Notes under the pieces: model-generated
The model's input: the letters and a program-made list of their open reading frames with translations, nothing else
Told to the model about the DNA's origin: nothing
Database searches by the model: none
Shown: positions 15,187 to 25,205 of the stretch, piece after piece
Layout of the letters: each line of letters begins with the position of its first letter
How positions within the stretch are numbered: the stretch's first letter is position 1
Program-made: the position numbers and the translations under genes
Assembly: GCA_963693315.1 (NCBI GenBank)
Contig: OY856187.1
Location: 378,338,553 to 378,402,552 of the forward strand
Reading direction: 5' to 3'
DNA length: 64,000 bases
DNA from: Diogma glabrata
Lineage: Eukaryota; Arthropoda; Insecta; Diptera; Cylindrotomidae

Positions 15187-17021
15187 AAAAAGTCGGACAA
15201 GTGCGAATAAAATTCGCTCGCCAAGGGTTCCGTGAATGTAAAAGAACACAATATCAAAAATAAATGACATAAAGTTATGTTGTAAAGTCTTTATATCGCC
15301 AGACTATGGACGCATAACAGAATAAATGTTTAATCGTAAACGTCTATAGTAAATGTCAATCACATCTACATTGATCAAAAATGTTACTTGAGGTTAAATC
15401 TTATCCATAGCTGTTTATGTTAGCTAAAGAAAGATTTAACCAGTATTTTAACGGTCTAAATTGGGAATATTTGTTCTATAAATCAGCGTCGAAATATAGG
15501 GTGGTATACATACACTTAAAATAGCACTTTTTTTCATCAATAACTAAAAAACTGTGCATCGCAGAATTCTAAAAAATGTTGCAATGTTTCTTAAATTAAG
15601 TGTTCTTTCAAATGACACCCCATTCGTTTGGTTCCAAAAAAAGTTTTTTTGCACTCCCCACACCCATCCCCTAAACACACAGAAATATAATTATTTGAGA
15701 GTTCGCTATAATTTTCGTTCAAAATATAGCAAATTTCCTGTCTCTATGAATTTTTTCAATTTTTTCTGTCAATCAGTGTCGAAACGTAGGGGGGGGGGGG
15801 GAACGGTCTGGAATTTGCACGTTTTTTAGAATAACTCAAAAACGGTGTACCGGAAAATTCTAAAAAAAACTGCAATGTTTTGGAAATTTGGTGCTCTTTC
15901 AAATGATACCCCACTCGCTTGGGTCAAAAAAAGTTTTTTTTTACCCTCTTTACACCCATCCCCTAAATACACAGAAATATAATTATTTGAGAGTTCGCTA
16001 TAATTTTCGTTCAAAATATAGCAAATTTCCTGTCTCTATGAATTTTTTCAATTTTTTCTGTCATTCAGTGTCGAAACGTAGGGGGGGGGGGGAACGGTCT
16101 GGAATTTGCACATTTTTTAGAATAACTCAAAAACTGTGTACCACAAAATTCTAAAAAAAATTGCAAAGTGTCTGAAATTTGGTCCTCTTTCAAATGACAT
16201 CCCACTCGCTTGGGTCAAAAAGTTTTTTTTCACCCTTCCCCACCCCAATCCCTTAAAAACACAAAAATATAATTATTTGAGGGTTCGCTATATTTTTCGT
16301 TCAGAGTTTCAAACTTCAAACTTCCTGTCTCTGTGAATTTTTTCAAATTTTTCTGTTAATTAGGCTCGATAAGCAAGGGGGGGGGGCAACTTTTTGTGTC
16401 ACTTTATTGATAATAATTCAAAAACCATGCATTGCAAAATTCTAAAAAAAATGGCAATATTTCTAAAATCAAGTGCTCTTTCAAATGACACCCCACATGA
16501 CCTGGTTTTAAATGATGTTTTTACCCCTTAACATTCCCACCCCTTTAATAAATATAGTTATGAGTGTCTGCCACTTTTCTATATTTTTCATTAAAAACCT
16601 CCTCAATTTTCTATCATTCCAAATATATTTCAAGATTTTCGATGAAGTAGGGTCGGAGTTAATCGGGGCAATAAAACATCCCGAAAACGTCATTTTTCAA
16701 AATTATACAAAAAATGGTGAGGTGTAAAATTCCAAAATATATTTTTAAAAAATGCTGAAATGAAGCCCTTTCATATGATACCCTACTCGTTTCGCTAAAA
16801 AAATGTATGTTTTCAAAGGCTTTACATCGTACCTCCTTAAAACAAACGAACACAACTTTATTTATTTTTTAACCCGCCATCTTGTGTGGATAGGTTAGTT
16901 TTATAAGCACCTCATATTTTAAGTTCATCGGTTTAATGGTTCACGAGATAATCGAAATAATGTGAAAAACACGTTGTACTCTCACCAATAGTGTTCCGTA
17001 TAAAAAACGGAACCCTAAAAA
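15187..17021. mobile_element. Repeat element bounded by GGGTTCCGT and ACGGAACCC
   Basis: It starts near AAAAAGTCGGACAAGTGCGA (15187), followed by CCAAGGGTTCCGT (15221), and ends with ACGGAACCCTAAAA (to about 17020). The pair GGGTTCCGT/ACGGAACCC forms short subterminal inverted repeats. Similar end sequences are, from memory, common in insect non-autonomous repeats. The interior is mainly the 291-bp tandem array. No ORF encodes a recognised protein. Confidence 0.6.
15545..16850. repeat. Tandem array, 291-bp unit, about 4.5 copies
   Basis: The anchor TTCTAAAA recurs at 15567, 15858, 16149 and 16440, a constant period of 291, with a degenerate fifth unit anchored near 16730. Units 1-3 share ATAATTATTTGAG.GTTCGC and CTTTCAAATGA.A.CCCA. 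Units 1-3 each end in a G-homopolymer (13 at 15789, 12 at 16081, 10 at 16377). The open frames spanning units arise from the repeat itself. Confidence 0.92.
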
Positions 17022-18326
17022 CGAAAATCAATTTTTTTTGTAAAAAATTTATTTACGCTATTACTTTTACAGAACGAAAGAGTGTCTGGTAACCTAACTG
17101 AAAAAGTAATAGTTTTATGTCTGACAACACTAATATGAGTTCAAACAAAAGCCAAAACTTCAATCGAAAATAATATCGATGATGATTAGCATTGTTTGCA
17201 GTAATCGATAGCATTTTAAATGTGGCATTCCTCTGATGGCCTTAAATTCCATTACCAAAGATATAATTCATCCAATTACCACAAAGAAAGGAACGAAAGC
17301 AAGAAAGAATTTCAATGATCAGTTAACCGAAGTGCTTAAATTGTTTCCGTTTTATTGTTTCCTTCTTTTAAAACACTAAACAGTTTCACCAAAATTAGTT
17401 TCCCCACTTTCATAGGGTCTTTAAAGCTGCTAGCTAAGTGGTTTCGATAAAGACCATTTGGAGAAATTTCCCCGCCTTAAACGAAGCTATGATTTGTGTA
17501 AGACTTCGAAAATAACTTTGTTATGGTCTTTTGAAAGCAGTTGTGCAAGCTGAATAGAATTTCTGGTTTTTACAACTTATAGTTTTGGTAGAGTGCTTCT
17601 AATAGATTTTTTTTCTTCGCTTTTTTTAACGTGATTATTATTATGGAGCGTTTTAAAATAAATTTTAGCTTACGGTCTCATCAAGATTCTCACTCGAGTC
17701 CTTCGATCGTTTGTCCTGCATGCTATCCAATCGACTAGTTTAAATGATAAGTAGAAATTAAATATGTTTGATAGGAGTTATAATAACAATGACTTCTATA
17801 AGACTTCTATAAGATTTTTAGATAAGACTTCTATAACATTTAGTTTTAATTTAGATTAGAAAAGATAGTATAATTCCGTGGCTTAATTTTTATTTAAAAA
17901 GGTATGTCGGATGCAGTACCGTACTATGGCAAGTGCAACAAGTACAATCGCGCTGGGCCCCAACTTTTTGGGGCCCTATAAATATTAAATTCATAATAAA
18001 AACTTCCATTATAGCAAAAAATACTACGAACTGCAAGAAAAAACAAGGATCAAAATTCAATATTCGTTTAGCTAGCAAACAAATTTAGTTGGCTTTGATT
18101 TAATTTGAAACATTTGTGTTTTTGGTTCAAATAGATTTATTCTGTCCTTAAATAGCGTCTTATTAGTGAAAAGTACTATAATTTCAAGTTTCAACTGCAA
18201 TACGTTTTATTTTAATTGTTTGTGGGCAAACGGTGAATTTTCGCAAATTGTAAAATGCCGTGTTATATTAATATAGTTTAAATTTTTGTTGTCTACTGTC
18301 TACATAATATGTTTAAAATTAAAATA
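17022..18326. other. AT-rich DNA with one GC hairpin
   Basis: No gene recognised. A GGGCCCC...GGGGCCC hairpin (7-bp stem, about 17956-17977) stands out in A/T-rich sequence; similar motifs occur near some insect transposon ends, but no paired terminus was found. A small ACTTCTATAAG repeat lies at 17790-17840. Confidence 0.45.
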
Positions 18327-18420
18327 CAGTAATCCCTCCGACTGCGCGGTAGTTCCGTTCCAGAAAAACCGCGCAATACAAAACCGCGCAATGTGAACCC
18401 TGTTTTGTATGAAAATAGGG
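18327..18420 (+). mobile_element. pogo/Tigger-like left terminus, fragment
   Basis: After a TA (18325-18326) comes CAGTAATCCCTCCGACTGCG, then two CCGCGCAAT.. repeats (18369 and 18383). This layout fits the subterminal structure of pogo/Tigger-type Tc1/mariner elements as I know it. No matching right terminus was found downstream, so this is a fragment. Confidence 0.55.
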
Positions 18421-19095
18421 GGTCGGTTCTAAATTTTGAAAAAAATTTTAAAAAAAGTTAATTTAAAGTTACAACTAAACATAAATGAATATATCAGCCT
18501 GAAAAACATGTATTACTTCAACAACTCTTAAAAAAGAAAATACTTCATAACATTTCAAAAAACAACTCAAATTTAAAAAAATATCATCAATAATCTGAAT
18601 TTTTTTAGAATACTCTACCTTTACTGGCTTGAAATTGTATTTGATCTATATTGAATGTTCCAGCCACACAGTTTAAAATAAACTGAATATGTAATGCAAA
18701 TTGCTACATATATGGTTCATTTCTGACCGACACATTTTTGATTTAGCTGACTTTTTTTAGGGCTTTTATACAGAAAAATTCCCAAATTCCCGTTTCCCAA
18801 TAAAAAAAAGATATACGGGCTTGAGAATTTTTTTTGTTGGAAAATGGAGCGGTTCTAAATTTAGAGGATTTCGTGATTTTTGACTTGAAGACTTATTTTC
18901 AAAGATTCATAACTTCGGTTATGGTAATGGTAGACATTTTTTCTGTTTTATTTTAAAACTAAAAGATGAACTTTAAGAAAAAATAACAATTTTACAAAAA
19001 TTATTAACAAATTCCTATGTGTTAAATAGTTTAGCCATAGGTCAGACACTTTCTCTCTGACACCTGCAATTTTACGCTCTCATTTACGAGTAGCA
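18421..19095. other. AT-rich DNA, nothing recognised
   Basis: This may include interior sequence of the pogo-like fragment, but no transposase motif is visible. Confidence 0.4.
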
Positions 19096-19185
19096 TTAGA
19101 AATAAATTAATTTATCGAGCGCGGAAATACAAAAAATTCCATAAATTTTTGCTGTCCCGCGCTGGATAAATTAATTTATTTCTAA
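19096..19185. repeat. 90-bp perfect-stem hairpin
   Basis: TTAGAAATAAATTAATTTAT begins the left stem (19096-19124), and the right stem (19157-19185) is its reverse complement, including a GCGCGG/CCGCGC end, over 29 positions with two mismatches and a loop of about 32 nt. It could be the core of a small foldback element. Confidence 0.8.
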
Positions 19186-19423
19186 CAGTAAAACTAATTT
19201 CTTCCTTAACTAAAAATACGTTTTTCTTAAATATTGAACGTAGAATACGATGGTATAAATACTTTATATTTTTGTAGGGTAATCACTAAAAATCGATTTT
19301 AACATTTTATTTGTTTATAACAAAAGGAATTTGCTAATAATTTTTATTGATTATAATTTTTTATTACAATTCCATCTCATGAAGCAGTTCAACAATGTAT
19401 TTTGCAAATGACTCATTTGACTT

Positions 19424-19651
19424 TTGAGATCATTTGTGAAATTTAAATTTAAACCGTTACCATTAAAAGCGTTATTATTTTTAAGTGAACGAAATTTAAC
19501 TGTTAGAGCCAGGAACGAAAAACTGTTTGAACCAAATAATGATAATTTTTTGGTAGTAATTAAAATGCTTTCTGATTTTGTACCAGAACTGAAAATGCAT
19601 TTAAAATCAATAACGGAAAAAAAGGTTACATCATATTTTTCCCACATTTAA
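19424..19651 (+). pseudogene. hAT/ZMYM1-type DUF4371-like fragment
   Basis: An open frame of 75 codons reads like part of the DUF4371 region found in hAT-derived and zinc-finger MYM-type proteins. FLSERNLTVRARNEKLFEPN then NDNFLVVIKMLSDF and ELKMHLKSI fit that family's FLA..NLAFRG..E......NGNFL.L...L..FDP.L..H pattern as I remember it. The glycine of RG and the FDP proline context are altered. There is no neighbouring hAT core (DDE) or BED finger, and the frame closes right after the fragment, so it is a truncated, presumably dead copy. An overlapping minus-strand frame (19351-19647) has no motif support. Confidence 0.55.
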
Positions 19652-19659
19652 AACGTAAT

Positions 19660-20430
19660 TATCTTACAACTACCTTTAATAGAGTTTTGCATATAATAGG
19701 TAGGTAAGTTTAAATCATTAAAGTACTTTGCCGTAATAATAGATTTTACAACGACTTTTTGAGAAAATAAAACAGTTGTCCTTCATTATTCATTATGTCA
19801 AAGTAGCAGACCAAAAACTAAAAGTTTCTATAAGCTTTGTAAATACATATAATGTTTTCTCAACTTCTTTGAAGATCTTTAAAGATAATTTTTGCAAACA
19901 CCATTGCGCAACTAAAAGTATTAGGAATCAAAATTGCTGATTGCCGTCGTTAATCATATGCAAACGCAAACAATATGAAAGGATAATATAAAAATTCGGA
20001 TTTTATAAATCAGCAACAAAGCAGCGTGGTGGAAACAACATCAATTTAGTGCTAGAAGATAGTGTTACAAACAATATTAAGAGTTTCACTACATTAAATA
20101 ATTAAAATTAAATTAAATATTTAAAAATTAGTATGAAGGCTTCCAGCGATACTTGATGGGAAGATCACTCTTGTTGAATCTTTGAATGAATTTGCTGTAT
20201 TGGTAACAATTTGGCATCACTTGTTATAAAAGCTTCATATTTTCAGAGAATTGCTTCAGCGAAAATATTTCATTACAACCTACAAAAGCTATGCTATTAT
20301 CGCTTGATGCCGTTGAATGCAGTTATTACTTAAGAATGTCATATAAATCTAAAACAATAACAATACAAGCGATGATATATCACACCATCCAGTTGCTGTA
20401 AATTGTTTTATTTGAGTGACTTCATTGTGA
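19660..20430. other. AT-rich DNA, nothing recognised
   Basis: No coding or repeat signal that I can support. Confidence 0.45.
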
Positions 20431-20439
20431 AACCCTGAA

Positions 20440-20557
20440 CCCACACATTTTTCTCTTATACGTGTTTCGGTTGAGATTCAAACTCGCAACCTCATCAATA
20501 CCAATGAGTTCGAATCTTTTGGTAAACACGCTATCGACTGCACCACAGAGTCGATGG
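20440..20557 (-). repeat. tRNA-derived SINE, family S
   Basis: On the minus strand it reads CCATCGACTCTGTGGTGCAG, then ATAGCGTGTTTACC, a GATGAGG block and a box-B-like GAGTTTGAATCTC, ending in AAACACGTATAAGAGAAAAA. It matches the plus-strand copy 90 bp away and the copy at 4697-4794. Confidence 0.8.
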
Positions 20558-20643
20558 TTTTTAGATACATTTTTAATTTGTTTTAATTTAAAGTTATTAT
20601 TTTATTAAAAATCTTTTTTCATCTTCATATTTTTTAGTTGTTA

Positions 20644-20750
20644 AGGGTGCAGTCGATAGCGTGTCTACCAAAAGATTCGAACTCATTGGTACTGATGAGG
20701 CTGCGAGTTCGAATCCCAACCGAAACACGTATAAGAGAAAAATGTGTTTT
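20644..20750 (+). repeat. tRNA-derived SINE, family S, inverted partner
   Basis: It reads GGTGCAGTCGATAGCGTGTC, then GATTCGAACTC, GATGAGGCTGC and box B GAGTTCGAATCCC, then AAACACGTATAAGAGAAAAA. With 20440-20557 it forms an inverted repeat around a spacer of about 86 bp. The box B is intact. Confidence 0.82.
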
Positions 20751-20759
20751 GATGTAATA

Positions 20760-21344
20760 AACTGTAAGGTTAATTCAGATAAACACAAAACTGATTTCGA
20801 ATTGAAATAATTCAAAGGATTCATAAAGTTGCTTGAATTAAATTACTCTCTCCCATTAAATAAAACCTAATAAAGGCATTACGTCGAACAAAAGTTGATT
20901 TCACACTGATTGGAAACAACCTAACCACAAGTGACTTAGGATGTTTACGGTATAAATAATATGCCATTCTACCCCATGAACTCACACACAGTGGTGTTAA
21001 GAAATTAATAATTCTCAATCAAAATATACTATAAAGAAGTAAAATTTGATTAGCTTCCACTTAAAAGCTTTAGCAAAGCTTATTCAAGCTTAAGCTGGTA
21101 TACCTCAAAATATAGAAGTAAGTTTGCTATTTAGGAAAACCAACTTGCTGGAATATTAAAGCAAGGTTGTGGATACTCAGAACTATGTTTCATCAGCTTT
21201 CTCGCCAAAGAAGCCAGTGTATATTATCGAGAAAGATTTTTTTAGTTCATTTGTTTTTTTTTTGTGGGTCTTAGAAGTTTTTAAATTTTTTTTGCTTGTT
21301 AAAAATTTCTTTTATAAGTTTTTTTAGTTGTTATTTTTCTGTTA
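20760..21344. other. AT-rich DNA, nothing recognised
   Basis: Short open frames here have no motif or context support. Confidence 0.45.
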
Positions 21345-21785
21345 ATTACTTCAGTCTGAAAGACCTAAGTATTACATTCATGAGCCATAAGTGAAATTTT
21401 TACCCCCACTTTTTTTGCATTTCTCGACGTTTTAGGACCTACTGATTCTAAAAAAGCAAAAAAAATGTATGTTGGTCTGCCGGCCGTCCGTCTGTCCGGC
21501 CGTCATTACCTACGAAATCTAGAAAAACGCTGGAGGAATTTCAAAATTTTTTAAAAATAGGTGTACTCAAAGGACGGGTCCGGAAGAATGCTGTGTTCGA
21601 TAACTGTACCGGAAGTGTGTCAAAATCATTATGTGTGTCAAAAATAGCAAATTTTCATATTTTTTGCTTAAAAAACGTTCATTTTAAGTGATAATGAGTA
21701 GGAACAAAGATGTGAAGAAATCTGGATGGTCGGGATTGGTATGTGAGATCAAAAACTATATTATTGCTTTGGTATTTTTTTTATT

Positions 21786-22340
21786 GCATTATAAGTTTGT
21801 CAAAAATATGTTATCAAGTGTGTCAAAAGAAAGTTTTTTATTTATTTTTTTACCCCAATTTTTTGGAAAAAAATAAAATTAATTATTTATATGACATAAA
21901 TTTATTATTATTATTGGAATTATGGCATTATAAGTTTGTCAAAAAAAATGTTGCCAAGTGTGTCAAAAGAAAGATTTTTATTTATTTTTTTGCCCAATTA
22001 TTTGGAAAAAAATAAAATTAATGATTTGTATGATATGAAATTTTATTATTATTATTGAGAATTATGGCATTATAAGTTTGTCAAAAATATGTTTTCAAGT
22101 GTGTCAAAAGAAAGATTTTTATTTACTTCCTTACCCAATTTTTCGGAAAACAATAAAATTAATAATTTGTATGACATGAAAATTTATTATTATTATAGAG
22201 AATTATGGCATTATAAGTTTGTCAAAAAAATAATGTCAAGTGTGTCAAAAAATGATTTCATTCATTTTTTTAGCCAATTTTTTGGAAAAAAATGTAGCTG
22301 TTTTTATGACGTAAATTTAATTGAAAATGAAATTGGACAT
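21786..22340 (+). repeat. Tandem units of about 140 bp in copy A
   Basis: Four units with periods 139, 142 and 141 contain GCATTATAAGTTTGTCAAAA, then AAGTGTGTCAAAAGAAAG and TTTTTGGAAAA. The Met-rich frames reading Phe-Ile-Phe across them are by-products of the repeats. Confidence 0.9.
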
Positions 22341-23851
22341 GGAAATTTTGAAAGTTTGTTATTGTTTTTGAAATATTTTTGGAATTTTGAAAAAAGTTTG
22401 TGTTTTTGATTTTGAAATAATTTTTGCAATATTTTTAGAATTTTGGAAAAAAGTTTTAGTTTTTGATTTTGTAAGAATTTTTGGAATATTTTTAGAATTT
22501 TGAAAAATTTTAAATTTTTGGTTTTATTATAATTGTTGGAATTTTGAAAAAACTTTCAATTTTTGATTTTGTAAAATTTTTGGAATATTTTTAGAATTTT
22601 GAAAAGCTTGAGTTTATTTAATTTTACAATATTTTTGGAATTTTGAAAGAAATATGAATCTGTGATTTTGTAATATTTTCTCGAACCCTAAATGGAGGTT
22701 TTTGAGTAGTTTGCTGATTGTATCATCTTTCACTAAACTATGTTAATTTATGATCTGTTATAATTTTCCGGCAACGTATTGATGTTTCGTGTTAGTTTTG
22801 TAATAAATTTCTAAACAGGGATAAAAAAATATATGTGAGCAATTTCACGCAAGTTCAGCAAATTTTTGGGAAATTTTGACTTGACCCCTTTTAATTTTGG
22901 TTATTTTTTGTTTATAGATAGTCTTTGATAAATAAAAAATACTAGTTCTCTTAGAATTTTTTTTTTCGACCAGGGGTCTTCACAGGGTGCCCCTCAATTT
23001 TTTGTTATTTTGTGATGTGACTGCATTTTGACGAGCGATTGTAGAAAAACTACTGAATCGATTTTCATAAATGATATGTCGTTGAATAGGTATTAGAACA
23101 AAGTTTTTAAAATGTACACTGTTAATTTTTTGAAATAATTTTAACGGTGTAACATAAGAAAAAAACAGTGTAATTGAAAAAAAGATGGCATAGCCTCTTT
23201 TTTTTTTTTTTTTTTAACTAAATTGAAGCTTATTTTATATCTAACCACTTGTGAAAGTTGAGGACACGCGTTATTTTTTGTTTTAAAGATAAAATTCGTT
23301 GTGCATATGACTGTCGGGAATCAGTTTTTTTTGTTCTGAAGGAAAATTATAAAAATGGCGTTATAAACTAAGAGATATTTTTTTTATGTTAAATATCAAA
23401 TATTTTATTATTAGATGAACTTTTTAAAATATTATAAAAATTATATATGTAGTACAATAAATAAAATAAATACAATTGTTAAAAATGATTTACTTATTTT
23501 ACAAACAGAAGTTTCTTTTGAATAGGAAAGCACTTCTGCAATTATTTTCTTTGTATTAGATGGCATAGAAAATGAAATGTTTATTTATCACTTTTAGTAA
23601 TCACTTGTCACTCTTATAAAAAATAATTTGACAGTCTTGACTGCAAACAAAAAAGCCGTATAAACAACTAAATCTATTTAGGATCTTTTGACTGGAGAAG
23701 TATTATGTTCGTATTATGTTATTATGGAATCATAAAGTAAAAGATTGTTTTTCAACATTAAATTACAAATATTTTATTATTGAATAAACTTTTTAAAATA
23801 TCATACAAATTATATATGTGAAAATAAATATAGTTATTAAAAATTATTTAC

Positions 23852-24227
23852 TTATTTTACATTCAAAAGTTTCTTTTGAGTTGGAAAAATTTTTGCATTT
23901 ATTGTCTTAGTATCTACTGGTACAAAAGAATGAAATTTTTGAGTTCCACTTATAGTAATCGCATTTTTATATCGATTTTGTAATTTTTCTTTTGTTAATT
24001 GATATTCATTTTTATCGGCGTATCCAAAGTTCATGGTAGATTCCCATTTTAAAGCCCATTCGAAAAGTTCTTTTGGTGTATCAATAATATTATCTTCGCT
24101 CGCCATACTATAACGGTGTGCAGCACGCTTCAGTGTACCACCAATTCCATCACAAGGTCCCTTTCCATGGCTGGTAGCATGAAAATGCCATTCAGCGTCA
24201 ACCTTAAAGTCTTCTTTATGGTGGCAT
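23852..24227 (-). pseudogene. Transposase-like C-terminal fragment, left arm
   Basis: Read on the minus strand from the central spacer, an open frame begins CHHKEDFKVDAEW and continues WHFHATSHGKGPCDGIGGT, then LKRAA.RYS and, after an internal Met at 24106, 84 more residues to a stop at 23852. The EWHF.ATSHGKG..DG.GGT.KR signature is one I associate with large families of uncharacterised, probably transposon-encoded arthropod proteins; the superfamily is not certain. The glutamate before WHF could be a catalytic acidic residue (inference). The N-terminal part is missing because the palindrome centre cuts the gene. No start codon or promoter is evident upstream. Confidence 0.7.
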
Positions 24228-24242
24228 AAGTTAATTAGTTAA

Positions 24243-24608
24243 TTTAAGGTTGACGCTGAATGGCATTTTCATGCTACCAGCCATGGAAAGGGACCTTTTG
24301 ATGGAATTGGTGGTACACTGAAGCGTGCTGCATACCGTTATAGTATGGCGAGCGAAGATAATATTATTGATACACCAAAAAAACTTTTCGAATGGGCTTT
24401 AAAATGGGAATCTACCATGAACTTTGGATACGCCGATAAAAATGAATATCAATTAACAAAAGAAAAATTACAAAATCGATATAAAAATGCGATTACTATA
24501 AGTGGAACTCAAAAATTTCATTCTTTTGTACCAGTAGATACTAAGACAATAAATGCAAAAATGTTTTCCAACTCAAAAGAAACTTTTGAATGTAAAATAA
24601 GTAAATAA
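24243..24608 (+). pseudogene. Transposase-like C-terminal fragment, right arm
   Basis: This is the mirror copy of the left-arm fragment. It starts inside the palindrome at FKVDAEWHFHATSHGKG, and the next residues are PFDGIGGTLKR: the cysteine of the left copy is phenylalanine here (TGT to TTT). From Met at 24345 it matches the left copy almost fully, then diverges at the C-terminus, where one base difference shifts the end to ...NSKETFECKISK (stop at 24608). It has slightly less 5' sequence than the left copy. Both copies lack the N-terminus and are probably inactive. Confidence 0.7.
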
Positions 24609-25051
24609 TTTTTAATAACTATATTTATTTTCACATATATAATTTGTATGATATTTTAAAAAGTTTATTCAATAATAAAATATTTGTAATTTAATGTTGA
24701 AAAACAATCTTTTACTTTATGATTCCATAATAACATAATACGAACATAATACTTCTCCAGTCAAAAGTTCCTAAATAGATTTAGTTGTTTATACGGCTTT
24801 TTTGTTTGCAGTCAAGACTGTCAAATTATTTTTTATAAGAGTGACAAGTGATTACTAAAAGTGATAAATAAACATTTCATTTTCTATGCCATCTAATACA
24901 AAGAAAATAATTGCAGAAGTGCTTTCCTATTCAAAAGAAACTTCTGTTTGTAAAATAAGTAAATCATTTTTAACAATTGTATTTATTTTATTTATTGTAC
25001 TACATATATAATTTTTATAATATTTTAAAAAGTTCATCTAATAATAAAATA

Positions 25052-25205
25052 TTTGATATTTAACATAAAAAAAATATCTCTTAGTTTATAACGCCATTTT
25101 TATAATTTTCCTTCAGAACAAAAAAAACTTTGATATTTAACATAAAAAAAATATCTCTTAGTTTATAACGCCATTTTTATAATTTTCCTTCAGAACAAAA
25201 AAAAC
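25052..25205 (+). repeat. 77-bp tandem duplication, right arm only
   Basis: Two identical or nearly identical units start with TTTGATATTTAACAT at 25052 and 25129 and include TTTATAACGCCATTTTTATA. The left arm has one unit, so the duplication arose after the palindrome formed or on one arm before gene conversion. Confidence 0.9.

Noticed and set aside
15554..16336. Three similar plus-strand frames repeating LNTQKYNYLRVRYNFRS
   Set aside because: The repetition comes from the 291-bp tandem units; the frames end at different points and have no protein-family features.
17956..17977. GGGCCCC/GGGGCCC hairpin as a transposon terminus
   Set aside because: No partner end or target duplication was found, so it is only noted.
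21786..22340. CRISPR-like regular repeats
   Set aside because: The 140-bp units are tandem without unique spacers and sit in a eukaryotic transposon-like element.
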